From: Reticulitermes speratus
Lineage: Eukaryota; Arthropoda; Insecta; Blattodea; Rhinotermitidae
Reading direction: 5' to 3'
NCBI GenBank assembly: GCA_021186555.1
Contig: JAJKFL010000042.1
Span: forward strand, 48,554,980-48,618,979
Length of the DNA: 64,000 nucleotides
Made by a program: the position numbers and the translations under genes
Shown: piece by piece, positions 20,276-30,884 of the stretch
How positions within the stretch are numbered: the first letter of the stretch is position 1
How the letters are laid out: every line of letters starts with the position of its first letter
Notes under the pieces: generated by a model
Told to the model about the DNA's origin: nothing
What the model saw: the letters and a program-made list of their open reading frames with translations, nothing else
Databases searched by the model: none

Positions 20276-20670
20276 TAGCGGTAAGGCTCTGGACGTGTAT
20301 CCGTGAAGTACCCAGTTCGAATCTCGATCCTACTGAGGATTCTAGTGGTTTTCCTTAGTTATTCTTGGGGAGTACCTGAATATCGCCTCGATTGGGCCAG
20401 GACCACTTCAAAATCCTTTCCGAGTCATTCGATAATCATTTACCATCGACAACATGCAACAGTCTGAGACAGGGGTGCAGAAATTTTCCAAAAAATCTAG
20501 AAACCACCTCAAAATTCAAGACGCCATAATAGTGCCATGAAGCAAGTGCCATACTGAGTACCCACAAATATTAGGCGCCACCGTACAAAATTTAGTCGCC
20601 CGGGGTTCGTACACCCCTGGTCTGAGATTCCGACAGCGTCGTCAATTAAAGCTACTGTCCATAACGACAA
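20276..20670 (+). mobile_element. tRNA-derived SINE, family F, interrupted by a hAT MITE
   Basis: A-box-like 'ggttagtttagcggtaaggc' and B-box-like 'agttcgaatctcgatcc' about 45 bp apart give a tRNA-type head. The body includes 'ttccttagttattcttgggg' and 'gagtcattcgataatcattt'. It is interrupted at 20470-20619 and resumes with 'ttccgacagcgtcgtcaat'. A second, more decayed copy is at 26330-26487, ending with the same 'gacagcgtcg'. Confidence 0.65.
20470..20619. mobile_element. hAT-type MITE with exact 8-bp duplication
   Basis: The 150-bp element starts CAGGGGTG and ends CACCCCTG, with perfect 8-bp direct repeats GTCTGAGA at 20462-20469 and 20620-20627. Start/end sequence and 8-bp duplication are hallmarks of hAT transposons. 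A relative lies at about 26487-26665 in the opposite orientation. Confidence 0.92.
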
Positions 20671-20904
20671 GCCTGAAAAAGAAAGAGTGACGTCACCCTA
20701 ATGTGTGATCAGACTTTCACCGCCATCTGCGATGTAACGCCGTGTAGTCTGCTAAATATGTAACGACGTTTCAGAGTAACCTCTACGACCAACATCCACT
20801 CGTACTTTAACTCTACTTACACTGGCTCGTCCACGCTCCTATATCCGCATCGCCTGTACCAAGCAGGACCAAGACGGTAAATCCGTTAACGTAAGCACAA
20901 CCAC

Positions 20905-21027
20905 CGTTGCCGGTGCGTAGGGCTGACAACCGTATCACCTTCATGTACCGATTGTCTATAAATCTGGGAGCCTCAACCTCCTGGAACCCTAAGGGCCTGT
21001 CCAGGCCTGTAATGGGATTGCTTTACC
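20905..21027 (+). repeat. SINE family D, 3' part
   Basis: Contains 'ccggtgcgtagggctgacaa', 'gattgtctataaatctggg', 'ggaaccctaagggcctgtcc' and 'gtaatgggattgctttacc'. The tRNA-like head is missing, so it is 5'-truncated. Confidence 0.8.
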
Positions 21028-21800
21028 GTTACCGTTATACATTATATCATAATAACGTTCTCATATCATAACCTCGCAATGCGTTTCGAGCGCACTAATG
21101 GCAAAACGGGTCGAGGAAGTTCGAATTGCGTTTGGAATACCATAGCTTTCTGGTCGGTTCCGGTTGAAGCTCGACTTATTTTTTTGATGAAGGCAGAAGA
21201 TTCCTCTGAAACGTCGGTACACATCTACCATAGTACACGGCGTCATATCCCTGAAGGCGGGTTAATTTTATACGATCTTGATACGTGGCTCTAAAATTTG
21301 CGGGCTGAATTAGATCAACATGATACGTCAGCGTTCTGCGAAACGGGAACAATAATACGTTAGAACTGAAACGGCGAGGACAAATATAGCTTCGATCTGA
21401 TGTGGGAAAAAGACATGCTGTTATTCGCCAAGAGGCGCCTGGTCTTCGGAAGAATAACAGCACTCACAGCTCATTCGAAGAAGTGTGGAAATAAACAACG
21501 TACTCATTTTAATTTCTGCTTACTGTTAACTAACTAAAACCCGAAAATAATTTCCAGTTAACGCAGATGTCTTTGTTACCGTCCGGTTGCCAAGATAATT
21601 TACGTCACAGAGAGGGGAAGGAAGGGTTACAAGATGGCGTGGGTCGCATCTCGTGACAGTCACTTCGTCAGGGTTCCAAGAAATGATGCACGTCAAACGG
21701 TAACGTCTTGCAATGGCGGGCGATGCACTGCTGTAGTGGCTGCAACGTTTTTGTGTTGTCTGAAGGACAAAGGCAGTATGGTCGAAGTGACCAACTTTAA

Positions 21801-23500
21801 CCCTTTAAAGCCCAGTGGTTACTATATGTACCACCAGGTTTAACATTCAACAATTCTACGTTCTGGCCACACAGTGTATTTATGTGTTTTGTGTGGATCT
21901 CAGAACAAACAAAGCGATTATTTCACTGTACAGCATTAACTGACTGGTTTGTATAACTGAGACGGAGTGTGTTTACTGCGCGGTACGGACTGTATTTATG
22001 TGTTTTGTGTGGATCTCAGAACAAACAGCGATTATTTCACTGTACAGCATTAACTGACTGGTTTGTATAACTGAGACGGAGTGTGTTTACTGCGCGGTAC
22101 GGACTGTATTTGTGTTTTGTGTGGATCTCAGAACAAACAGCGATTATTTCACTGTACAGCATTAACTGACTGGTTTGTATAACTGAGACGGAGTGTGTTT
22201 ACTGCGCGGTACGGACTGTGTTTATGTGTTTTGTGTGGATCTCAGAACAAACAGCGATTATTTCACTGTACAGCATTAACTGACTGGTTTGTATAACTGA
22301 GACGGAGTGTGTTTACTGCGCGGTACGGACTGTATTTGTGTTTTGTGTGGATCTCAGAACAAACAGCGATTATTTCACTGTACAGCATTAACTGACTGGT
22401 TTGTATAACTGAGACGGAGTGTGTTTACTGCGCGGTACGGACTGTATTTATGTGTTTTGTGTGGATCTCAGAACAAACAGCGATTATTTCACTGTACAGC
22501 ATTAACTGACTGGTTTGTATAACTGAGACGGAGTGTGTTTACTGCGCGGTACGGACTGTATTTATGTGTTTTGTGTGGATCTCAGAACAAACAGCGATTA
22601 TTTCACTGTACAGCATTAACTGACTGGTTTGTATAACTGAGACGGAGTGTGTTTACTGCGCGGTACGGACTGTATTTATGTGTTTTGTGTGGATCTCAGA
22701 ACAAACAGCGATTATTTCACTGTACAGCATTAACTGACTGGTTTGTATAACTGAGACGGAGTGTGTTTACTGCGCGGTACGGACTGTATTTATGTGTTTT
22801 GTGTGGATCTCAGAACAAACAGCGATTATTTCACTGTACAGCATTAACTTACTGGTTTGTATAACTGAGACAGTGTGTTTACTGCGCGGTACGGACTGTA
22901 TTTATGTGTTTTGTGTGGATCTCAGAACAAACAGCGATTATTTCACTGTACAACATTAACTGACTGGTTTGTATAACTGAGACGGAGTGTGTTTACTGCG
23001 CGGTACGGACTGTATTTATGTGTTTTGTGTGGATCTCAGAACAAACAGCGATTATTTCACTGTACAGCATTAACCGACTGGTTTGTATAACTGAGACAGA
23101 GTGTGTTTACTGCGCGGTACGGACTGTATTTATGTGTTTTGTGTGGATCTCAGAACAAACAGCGATTATTTCACTGTACAACATTAACTGACTGGTTTGT
23201 ATAACTGAGACGGAGTGTGTTTACTGCGCGGTACGGACTGTATTTATGTGTTTTGTGTGGATCTCAGAACAAACAGCGATTATTTCACTGTACAGCATTA
23301 ACTGACTGGTTTGTATAACTGAGACGGAGTGTGTTTACTGCGCGGTACGGACTGTATTTATGTGTTTTGTGTGGATCTCAGAACAAACAGCGATTATTTC
23401 ACTGTACAACATTAATTGACTGGTTTGTATAACTGAGACGGAGTGTTTACTGCGCGGTACGAACTGAATCATACATAATTACGATGGTTTTCATGCATCA
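21801..23500 (+). mobile_element. piggyBac-like MITE carrying a 14-unit 114-bp array
   Basis: The left end reads TTAA then CCCTTTAAAGCCCAGTGG at 21797-21818, followed by 'tatatgtaccaccaggttta' and an array of about 114-bp units at about 21879-23467. The unit has 'gtacggactgtatttatgtg', 'ggatctcagaacaaacagcg', 'attatttcactgtacagcat' and 'gagacggagtgtgtttactg'. TTAA targets and CCC ends are the piggyBac signature. The right end is not clear here. Units differ by single bases and by 3-4 bp losses (tatttgtg for tatttatgtg). Confidence 0.75.
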
Positions 23501-23689
23501 AAGTTAAAGTTGGAAAGAACAAATGCCACGCTGTCCACTGACAGCATTACAATACAAGCAGGTGTTAGTGTTAGCTCAGCCGGTCAGTAACTCCCACCCT
23601 GTTACGGACGCAAGCTGCTCAACACAGCCTCCCCTCTCCCGTTCAGAATCACATAAATGCACGTTGTGAATGATATTGAACAGATTCAT

Positions 23690-24195
23690 GTGACTCATGA
23701 TCCAGTGATTGGTGTAGCAAAACTAGTGAACACTACAGTGACCACTGTAATGAACACTGTAGTGTACACTAATTAACTGTCACGAACACTAGTGTACACT
23801 AATCAACACTGTAGTGACTACTGTAATGAACACTGCAAGTGAATATTGTAGTGTACACTAGTGAACTTTATAGTGTACACTAAAGAATTGTAGTGTACAC
23901 TGTAATGAACACTGCAAGTGAATATTGTAGTGTACACTAGTGAACTTTGTAGTGTACACTAAAGAATTGTAGTGTACACTGTAATGAACACTAGTGTACA
24001 CTAATCAACAATGTAGTGACTACTGTAATAAACACTGCAAGTGAATACCGTAGTGTACACTAACGAATTGTAGTGTACACTGTAATAAACACTAGTGAAC
24101 TTTGTAGTGTACACTAACGACTTGTAGTGTACACTGTAATGAACACTGTAGTGTACACTAATGAGCACTAAGGAACACCGTAATGAACAGTAATT
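23690..24195. repeat. Degenerate array rich in the palindrome AGTGTACACT
   Basis: Irregular short units combine 'agtgtacact', 'gtaatgaacactg' and 'agtgaatattgtag'. The 10-bp palindrome occurs about nine times. Two longer blocks of about 75 bp repeat (about 23815 and 23905). Every second unit can pair with its neighbour, so single strands would fold heavily. Confidence 0.85.
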
Positions 24196-24199
24196 GAAC

Positions 24200-25050
24200 A
24201 GTGCACTGAAGCTTCAAGTTTCATAACTGGGGTATGATTTCTTGACCAGCTGAGCTACTGTAAGCTCCTGCAAAGGAATCTGCTCCACGGCTTGGCAATA
24301 CAAAGAGCGTAACGGAAGTGAGACGAACCACCCGATACCACCGCCGACTGAGGTAGCGTTCTCGACAGTCTTCTGTCCACGGAGACGATAATGCTTGCCC
24401 TCGAATGACACTCGTTCAGTCATTAAACTGCTTTGTCTGTGAGAAACTCTTCACCACCTGACTGCAGAAGTGAACGCTAGAGCCCGCGCTATGTGAAGCC
24501 TCTATTCTTACAATTACAGGGTGATAAGGGGATACGTGCCGAACACAGTAGACGAACTAATCACGTTATTCTTAGTACAGAAATTTCTGTTAACATGGGT
24601 CCAGTTCGGAGAGTAGAAGAGAGATGGCAGTTTGACAAAGACATAAAAATGTACTAATATAAATGGTTCTGATCTAACATTATACAAGTACCTTCGTGTA
24701 AACTAAAATTAATTATATTTAATAACAGAAATTGTTCAATGTCCGCCTACAACTGGAATACTGCCACTGTAGATAGGATTACCAACCACTTCTGTAATAC
24801 GTCATGCTGAAATACGTTTGTGTAACAAGTTTATCAAATAACAGTTGAGGTTACACTGAAGTTAACTGCGGAAAAATGAACTCCATTATATCTTTATCTT
24901 ACTGTAAAACTGCTAATGACACATTAAACTTTCTGAAGTGTACCTCTGTTAATAGACTGTTTATTTTACTCCAGCATCTGATTAGTGTGCCCACGAAATA
25001 TGACTTTCACTCATTCCGTGTATGTACACGTAGAATTTTACATTGTAAGT
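24200..25050. other. Unassigned interval
   Basis: Short frames only; none has a recognisable domain. The sequence becomes AT-rich from 24600 on and leads into the 134-bp array, whose first divergent unit begins near 25020. Confidence 0.3.
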
Positions 25051-25059
25051 CTGTGCTAG

Positions 25060-26225
25060 GACCTGCACACAAAATCCCTTTAAGCAAACTTTGTAAATAT
25101 GTCAATGCCAAGTGCAAATATGTGATGCACTAACCAGTGTCACTAACTGAATCACCCTGTATAGAACTGTATAAACGTTTATATTCCAATTCCGTGTGTC
25201 TCTGCTAGGTACCCTTGGCAAACTGTATAATGATATCAAGGCCAAATGCAAATATGTGATGCACTGATCAGTGTCACTAACTGAATCATCCTGTATAGAA
25301 CTGTATAAACTTTTATATTCCAATTCCGTGTGTCTCTGCTAGGTACCCTTGGCAAACTGTATAATGATATCAAGGCCAAGTGCAATTATGTGATGCACTG
25401 ATCAGTGTCACTAACTGAATCACCCTGTATAGAACTGTATAAACTTTTACATTCCAATTCCGTTTGTCTCTGCTAGGTACCCTTGGCAAACTGTATAATG
25501 ATATCAAGGCCAAGTGCAAATGTGTGATGCACTGATCAGTGTCACTAACTGGATCACTCTGTATAGAACTGTATAAACTTTTACATTCCAATTCCGTTTG
25601 TCTATGCTAGGTACCCTTGGCAAACTGTATAATGATATCAAGGCCAAATGCAAATGTGTGATGCACTGATCAGTGTCACTAACTGAATCACCCTGTATAG
25701 AAGTGTATAAACTTTTACATTCCAATTCCGTTTGTCTCTGCTAGGTACCCTTGGCAAACTGTATAATGATATCAAGGCCAAGTGCAAATGTGTGATGCAC
25801 TGATCAGTGTCACTAACTGAATCACCCTGTATAGAACTGTATAAACTTTTACATTCCAATTCCGTTTCTCTGCTAGGTACCCTTGGCAAACTGTATAATG
25901 ATATCAAGGCCAAGTGCAAATGTGTGATGCACTGATCAGTGTCACTAACTGAATCACCCTGTATAGAAGTGTATAAACTTTTACATTCCAATTCCGTTTG
26001 TCTCTGCTAGGTACCCTTGGCAAACTGTATAATGATATCAAGGCCAAATGCAAATGTGTGATGCACTGATCAGTGTCACTAACTGAATCACCCTGTATAG
26101 AACTGTATAAACTTTTACATTCCAATTCCGTTTGTCTCTGCTAGGTACCGCACACAGAATCCCACAAACGGAATAATTATTTATGTCAAGGCCAAGTGCA
26201 AATATGCGATGCAGTCGGCAGTGTA
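25060..26225. repeat. 134-bp satellite-like array, about 8 units
   Basis: The unit includes 'aaatgtgtgatgcactgatc', 'gtgtcactaactgaatcacc', 'tataaacttttacattccaa' and 'ctctgctaggtacccttggc'. Internal units are close to identical; the first and last are diverged, as expected of an array homogenised in its middle. Units carry short open frames on the minus strand that repeat every 134 bp and are not coding. Confidence 0.95.
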
Positions 26226-26329
26226 ACTGCACTCAGCGCACACGCACGGAAGTCACGCTTTCGTTGAACTAACGCTCACTTTTACCACAGCTAGGCCAAA
26301 ACAACTCCTGCCCAGCAACTTGCCTGTTC

Positions 26330-26665
26330 GAATCTTCGCTGGGACATCGTTTATTCCGACCGCCTTTCGTTGTTTTCTTCAGCCTCCCCTGGCTAATTCC
26401 GGGACTAGGACCTTAGTTACTCCACGATCATTTCACAGTCATTTCCTTTCCATCAATGACCATCATTCGGTATTATTGACAGCGTCGTTCAGGGGTATAC
26501 AAATCCCGAGCGCCAGGTAACCCGGACGACTAAATTTTGTAGGGTGGCGCCTAATATTTGTGGGTTCTCAGTATGACGTGCTTCATGTCACCCTTCTGGC
26601 GTCTAAAATTTTGAGGCGGTCCTAGAATCTAGTAAAGTTTGTGTAATTTTGGCGTCTTGTATAAA
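26330..26665. repeat. SINE family F relic followed by an hAT MITE relic
   Basis: 26330-26486 matches family F in decayed form and ends 'gacagcgtcg'. The next part, 'caggggtatacaaatcccg' to about 26665, is the MITE of 20470-20619 in opposite orientation, sharing 'aaattttg', 'ggcgcctaatatttgtggg' and 'ggcgtct'. So the same MITE sits next to the same SINE position at two loci. The right end is eroded. Confidence 0.6.
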
Positions 26666-26693
26666 CCATAACTACAGCACTCTGGTACAATGC

Positions 26694-26770
26694 ACACAGT
26701 GACAGTCTATTGCCGCACACAGTGACAGTCTATTGCCGCACACAGTGACAGTCTATTGCCGCACACAGCT
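26694..26770 (+). repeat. 23-bp tandem repeat, 3 units
   Basis: The unit 'cacacagtgacagtctattg' plus 'ccg' occurs three times and leads into a partial fourth. Confidence 0.9.
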
Positions 26771-26779
26771 ACAGCACAG

Positions 26780-27225
26780 TGGTGATTACGTGCACGGGTG
26801 CCTTAACGCTCAAAGGCCCTGCATGTCGACTGTACGTTCTGATTTCATGTTTGGTATTAATTCTCGGAATAATCAGCAATTATTTCGTGTAGCTACATTA
26901 GCTGATTGGTGTTTGTACTACAGATGGAGTGTGTTGACACCTACTGTGAGACGGGAAATGTGTTTATGTGTTGTTCAGACGAACTTGAGGCATAAAGATA
27001 TTAACAGGCCTTTGTTTTTTTTATGTAGCTTAATGTTCCATTATCAACGAAATGAGAACAACGTCAAACTAGATATTTTTAACGTCAAACAATGTCCTGT
27101 TTACAATACGCTACATGTTTCGGCCCTTTGTATAAATATGAAAATATGGTCAATGGGTTTTATCAATATTATTCGTCATAATTAACGTTCCGTTAAGATG
27201 GCAGAGCGCAGTCGCCACGGTGATG
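26780..27225. other. Diverged relic of the 114-bp family
   Basis: 'aataatcagcaattatttcg', 'tagctgattggtgtttgta' and 'gatggagtgtgttgacacc' are recognisable but heavily changed versions of the 114-bp unit. One or two units survive. The rest of the interval, with a 150-residue incidental frame, shows nothing identifiable; 'acatgtttcggcccttt' near 27112 resembles the hammerhead-like 3' half. Confidence 0.45.
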
Positions 27226-27233
27226 TCTTAGGA

Positions 27234-27930
27234 CAGGGCTGACCAACATGCGGCCCTCGAGGAAAGTATTTGCGGCCGTTAGTCACGTGAATATTTTCAG
27301 TAATACGATTTAACAAACATAATGCAACAGGTCTACAGAACATAATGTGGCAACTTTATTAGCAGAGATGATGTTCAAAAACTGTAACACATCACTTTTA
27401 AGACAGCACACAGTAAACCAAGTCGACCTCGGTGGACTAGTGGTTAGCGTGCTCGCCACTGGACCCAAAGGTTCGCGGGTTCAATCCCGGCCGAGGTCGA
27501 TGGATTTTTAATGGTGATAAAAATCCTTCGGAGGGGAAGTAAAGCCGTCGGTCCCATGCCGTAGATTTACGGCATGTAAAAGAACCTTACGGGCATGAAT
27601 TGAGATGTTTCGTAAGCAAAATTCAGCGGCCATTTCTCACCCAAGTCTCCTGACTGCCTGCCAGATGGCTCTGGCAGTCATATCAGGATGAGTAGAAATT
27701 GTGCAGTCAGTGGACTGGTCACCCACTACAGAATGCACACTTCCAGACCAAGAAACCTCTGAAAGGAGGTCCTATGCTCCGCAAGGAGAGACAGGAAGTA
27801 ACTGAACTGATTGTTTGTAAAGAACGGCCTTCTAGTTAATTCAATCCCCCCCCCTTTCCGATATATGTATACAAAGTGAGTTCTTAACGAATTATGTGGC
27901 CGTCCTGTGGGTTGAAGTTGGCCAGCCCTG
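27234..27930. mobile_element. hAT-type non-autonomous element with nested SINE
   Basis: Starts CAGGGCTGACCAACATGCGG and ends with 'gttggccagccctg'. It is bounded by the exact 8-bp duplication TCTTAGGA at 27226-27233 and 27931-27938. No transposase is present. About half of its 697 bp is a later-inserted family C SINE (27421-27806). Left over is about 310 bp of element sequence. Confidence 0.93.
27421..27806 (+). mobile_element. tRNA-derived SINE, family C
   Basis: A-box 'tagtggttagcgtgctcgc' and B-box 'ggttcgcgggttcaatcccg' give a tRNA-like head. The body includes 'aaaaatccttcggagggga', an inverted 'gccgtagatttacggc' hairpin and 'gccagatggctctggcagtc'. The opposite-strand copy at 52637-53032 shares all of this. 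Confidence 0.85.
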
Positions 27931-27939
27931 TCTTAGGAG

Positions 27940-28560
27940 ATGTAGCGGAAATGTTTCTGATTTTGATCCAATACGCCCAGGGGTCAAAGGTTCCGGAAAT
28001 AACACACAACTTACAACCTAAAACCCCAAACATGTAAAGTTACAAATATAGTGATATCATCATCATCATCATCATCATGCAGTTCACACTGTGGCACGCG
28101 GTTCGCGGAACTGCTCCCAATTTAACATCGGGCTCTTACGGTGGCTAGTCCCCTCACCCTTCATATTATACTTCTATTTCTACATTCTGTTCGTCCGTTT
28201 TGCCATTTACGCCTTAGCTCATTATTAGACAAGAACATTCCGCTGCGGGTCCCACAAAATCTCGTCGACAATGGCCCCCTTGTTCACCGGACTTCTTCGT
28301 CAGGCTGGACGCACCAGCAAGTGTTGAAGTGTCCAAGTACGAAGCCTACACTACCATAACCGGACGATCCAACACTTGCGACACCAAAGACCGCCCGCCA
28401 TTTTTCCATCTATTTCCAATTCCCACAACCACAAACATCCTAAAGTTATACTTCAATATACCTCTTGGTCTTGTAAGTGGGCGTTTTCCAAGACGTTTCA
28501 CCACCATCCCTGTCATCCCCACGCTAGCCACAGGCCTACCCTTGAGCTGTATTTTGGTTA
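27940..28560. other. Unassigned interval
   Basis: An ATC microsatellite lies at about 28058-28078. Overlapping short frames from 28141 to 28712 show no domain. No gene recognised. Confidence 0.3.
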
Positions 28561-28567
28561 CTATTTT

Positions 28568-28735
28568 CAGCACCCGTCCAGACTGGCCCTGGGGCCTACC
28601 CAGCCTCCTATACAATGGGTACCGGGTCTCTTTCCCGGGGGTAAAGCGGCCGGGGTGTGGAGTTGACCACCCACCCTCTACTCCCTCTCTGAGCCTTCAT
28701 GGCCTGTTCTAGGGAGACCTTTACCTTCACTTTTA
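28568..28735 (+). mobile_element. SINE family A, 5'-truncated with internal deletion
   Basis: Begins in the body ('cagcacccgtccagactggc'), lacks the tRNA-like head, and jumps from 'gaccacccaccctctactcc' directly to the 3' part. It ends with a short 'tttaccttcacttttac' tail. Confidence 0.8.
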
Positions 28736-28739
28736 CAAA

Positions 28740-29190
28740 CAGCGATATCTTGACATGTCCTTTGCACATCATGTAACTCCGAAACTTACGCATCCTGCGT
28801 ATGGATTCACGTGAGTTAGGCGTAGTTTCTGCCAATACGTTTAACATGTTCGTCACGTCGCACACGTACATTCTCAACTTCAAACATGTCCCATTCCAGA
28901 AGTACACGCAATCCAGCATCTACCTTACGTAATATATGAGCGCTACTGTGCTGTTGAAATAGGCACGACTGCAATACAAGGACAGGTAAAATCAACTGGG
29001 CTGGTAAGTAATACAGCTTGGTAAATATTTATCACCTGATGAACGTGTAGGCAGTTCGAGGAACGTGTGTTAAGAATCAGAAACTTCTAAGAAAATTGGA
29101 TTATATATACAGTTGACGTTACGTTACGTATTTGATGGGATTATATGAACAGAAGTATAGAAACAGGGCTGAGCATGGTTTTGTGACATG
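28740..29190. other. Unassigned interval
   Basis: Nothing beyond short incidental frames and a 'gttacgttacgtatttg' stretch near 29110. Confidence 0.3.
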
Positions 29191-29204
29191 GCTGTTGAGG
29201 ATTT

Positions 29205-29468
29205 CCGGATTACGCAGCAGCATTATCGGACACGCAACCCCCAACAGCAACAATTCTGGGATTACGCAGCAGCATTATCGGACACGCAACCCCCAACAGC
29301 AACAATTCTGGGATTACGCAGCAGCATTAATCGGACACGCAACCCCCAACAGCAACAATTCTGGGATTACGCAGCAGCATTAATCGGACACGCAACCCCC
29401 AACAGCAACAATTCTGGGATTACGCAGCAGCATTATCGGACACGCAACCCCCAACAGCAACAATTCTG
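29205..29468 (+). repeat. 52/53-bp minisatellite, 5 units
   Basis: The unit contains 'ggattacgcagcagcattat' and 'acgcaacccccaacagcaac'. Two units have an additional A ('cattaatcgg'), making them 53 bp. No function is implied. Confidence 0.95.
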
Positions 29469-29849
29469 GCGTGTCATGGTGGATTCTCAGTGTATCCTGG
29501 CAAATGGAGAGGTATTACCTGAATTCGGGCCACGACCACTTCTTTCCCCATAACATTAATTACCCTATCATTCGACGGCAAATGAAAAGCGCCAGTATAT
29601 AAAATAAAAACAAGTTACGAAACGTCCGCACAGCGTAACATTCTGGCACGTTCGTACCAGTGTCGTATCTAGACGTTCAAATCGTCAATAAATTCGCGAA
29701 TGAAGAAAAAAAAATAATATTAAAATGGATGGGTTGGATTAATATGGCTCCGGATATGGACAATGGCGTGCTGTTGTGAACACGGTAATGAACAACTCAC
29801 AAATTACACACCAACAAAATGCACTATATTTTCACTTTTTATTCTTTAA

Positions 29850-29891
29850 CCCCTACATATGTTTCAACCTTTACAAGGCCATCTTCAGGGG
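29850..29891 (-). ncRNA. Hammerhead-like module (left arm)
   Basis: Minus strand: CCCC stem I, CTGAAGA, T, GGCCTT-GTA-AAGGTT stem II (two G-T pairs), GAA, ACATATGT palindrome, A, GGGG. All helices are kept; the pyrimidine before stem II is extra. Confidence 0.5.
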
Positions 29892-29943
29892 GCTCGTAAT
29901 ATACATTTACTTTACATCCATTGTTGTCTGCTATTGTGTTATA

Positions 29944-30021
29944 CAGGGTATACACAAAAGAATGGTGCGGTTTCAATAGTGAAAACTATTGAAACCGCAC
30001 CATTCTTTTGTGTATACCCTG
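29944..30021. mobile_element. 78-bp hairpin element (copy in the foldback loop)
   Basis: Arms start 'cagggtatacacaaaagaat' with exact complement at the other end, centred on AA, and are flanked by TA. This is the T-type version (gggtatac) of the hairpin family, with the paired change in both arms. Confidence 0.85.
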
Positions 30022-30036
30022 TATATAGATTACGAG

Positions 30037-30079
30037 CCCCCTGAAGATGGCCTTGTAAATGTTGAAACATATGTAGGGG
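30037..30079 (+). ncRNA. Hammerhead-like module (right arm)
   Basis: CCCC, CTGAAGA, T, GGCCTT-GTAAATGTT stem II (one mismatch), GAA, ACATATGT, A, GGGG. Partner of the 29850 module and close to it in sequence. Confidence 0.45.
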
Positions 30080-30506
30080 TTAAAGAATAAAAAGTGAAAA
30101 TATAGTGCATTTTGTTGGTGTGTAATTTGTGATTTGTTAAAAAATTCACGGTGAAGATAATATTTAAAAAATGAATAATAGACGGGAATGAAAGTTCGGG
30201 TTCCATAAAATGCGGGAATTTGATTGGCTGAAGAACTGTTAGCTTCGCAAGAAGGACTCTGCCCCATGGAGGTATTTAAGCCTTAAGTCATAACTGCCTA
30301 CATGCGCCGAATTTCATGTAGGCCATGTAATAAACTTTAAACAGAGTACTGAGCCAGTAACTGTGCGCTTTAGTTGCACGTAAAGCCCAAGGTAACAGCG
30401 GCAATTAAACAAATATTATACACTGCAATTTTTAGACAATGGTGTCACATGTGAGATATCACTGATGTGTATTTGGACTTTTTTACGTCTTCACTGATTA
30501 CACAAA

Positions 30507-30545
30507 CACGACGTTTCGAAAGCAGATTGCTTTCGTCTTCAGGTG
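30507..30545 (-). ncRNA. Hammerhead-like module (left arm)
   Basis: Minus strand: CAC (stem I), CTGAAGA, C, GAAAGC-AATCT-GCTTTC (6-bp perfect stem II), GAA, ACGT palindrome, C (cleavage position), GTG. The base before stem II is C here and T in the other families, always a pyrimidine. Confidence 0.45.
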
Positions 30546-30845
30546 AACTAAAACCTTGAGAAAAAGTAACAATCCAAACGAACTAAAAACAGAGGGTGCT
30601 GATTGGGCTGTCACTACCTCACATTTTAATTTATTGGAAAAAAAAAAATTATTTTGTTTCTTGTTCAGGTCCTGTGATTTTGATTTTTAATGGGGTATAA
30701 TTAATTTAATTTTATTACAATTTGTAGATTGAGTTTTGTTTAAACTATTTTGTATATTTAGAGGTTTGAACTGTTTTGTGTGTCACATATGAATTGTAGA
30801 GTTTTTAGTTCATTTGGATTGTTACTCTTTCTTAACATTTTAGTG

Positions 30846-30884
30846 CGCCTGAAGACGAATGCAGTCTGCTTTCGAAACGTCGTG
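30846..30884 (+). ncRNA. Hammerhead-like module (right arm)
   Basis: CGC (stem I, with a G-T pair), CTGAAGA, C, GAATGC-AGTCT-GCTTTC stem II with one mismatch, GAA, ACGT, C, GTG. Slightly decayed partner of 30507-30545. Confidence 0.4.

Larger units (their letters stand above)
29791..30140. mobile_element. Foldback element with two hammerhead-like modules and a nested hairpin
   Basis: Outer arms of about 100 bp each: 'cacaaattacacaccaacaa' on the left, its complement on the right, including 'atgcactatattttcacttt'. Each arm ends inward with a hammerhead-like module. The loop holds a 78-bp hairpin element (29944-30021), so nesting is foldback into LINE, then hairpin into foldback. Confidence 0.85.
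29730..30275 (+). mobile_element. LINE 3' end relic split by a foldback element
   Basis: 29730-29790 ('aaaatggatgggttggatta', 'tggacaatggcgtgctg') and 30180-30275 ('gggttccataaaatgcggga', 'gaactgttagcttcgcaag') are the coding end and 3' UTR of the same LINE family as at 33.24-33.93 kb, where the two parts are contiguous. The foldback element 29791-30140 lies between them. Confidence 0.65.
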
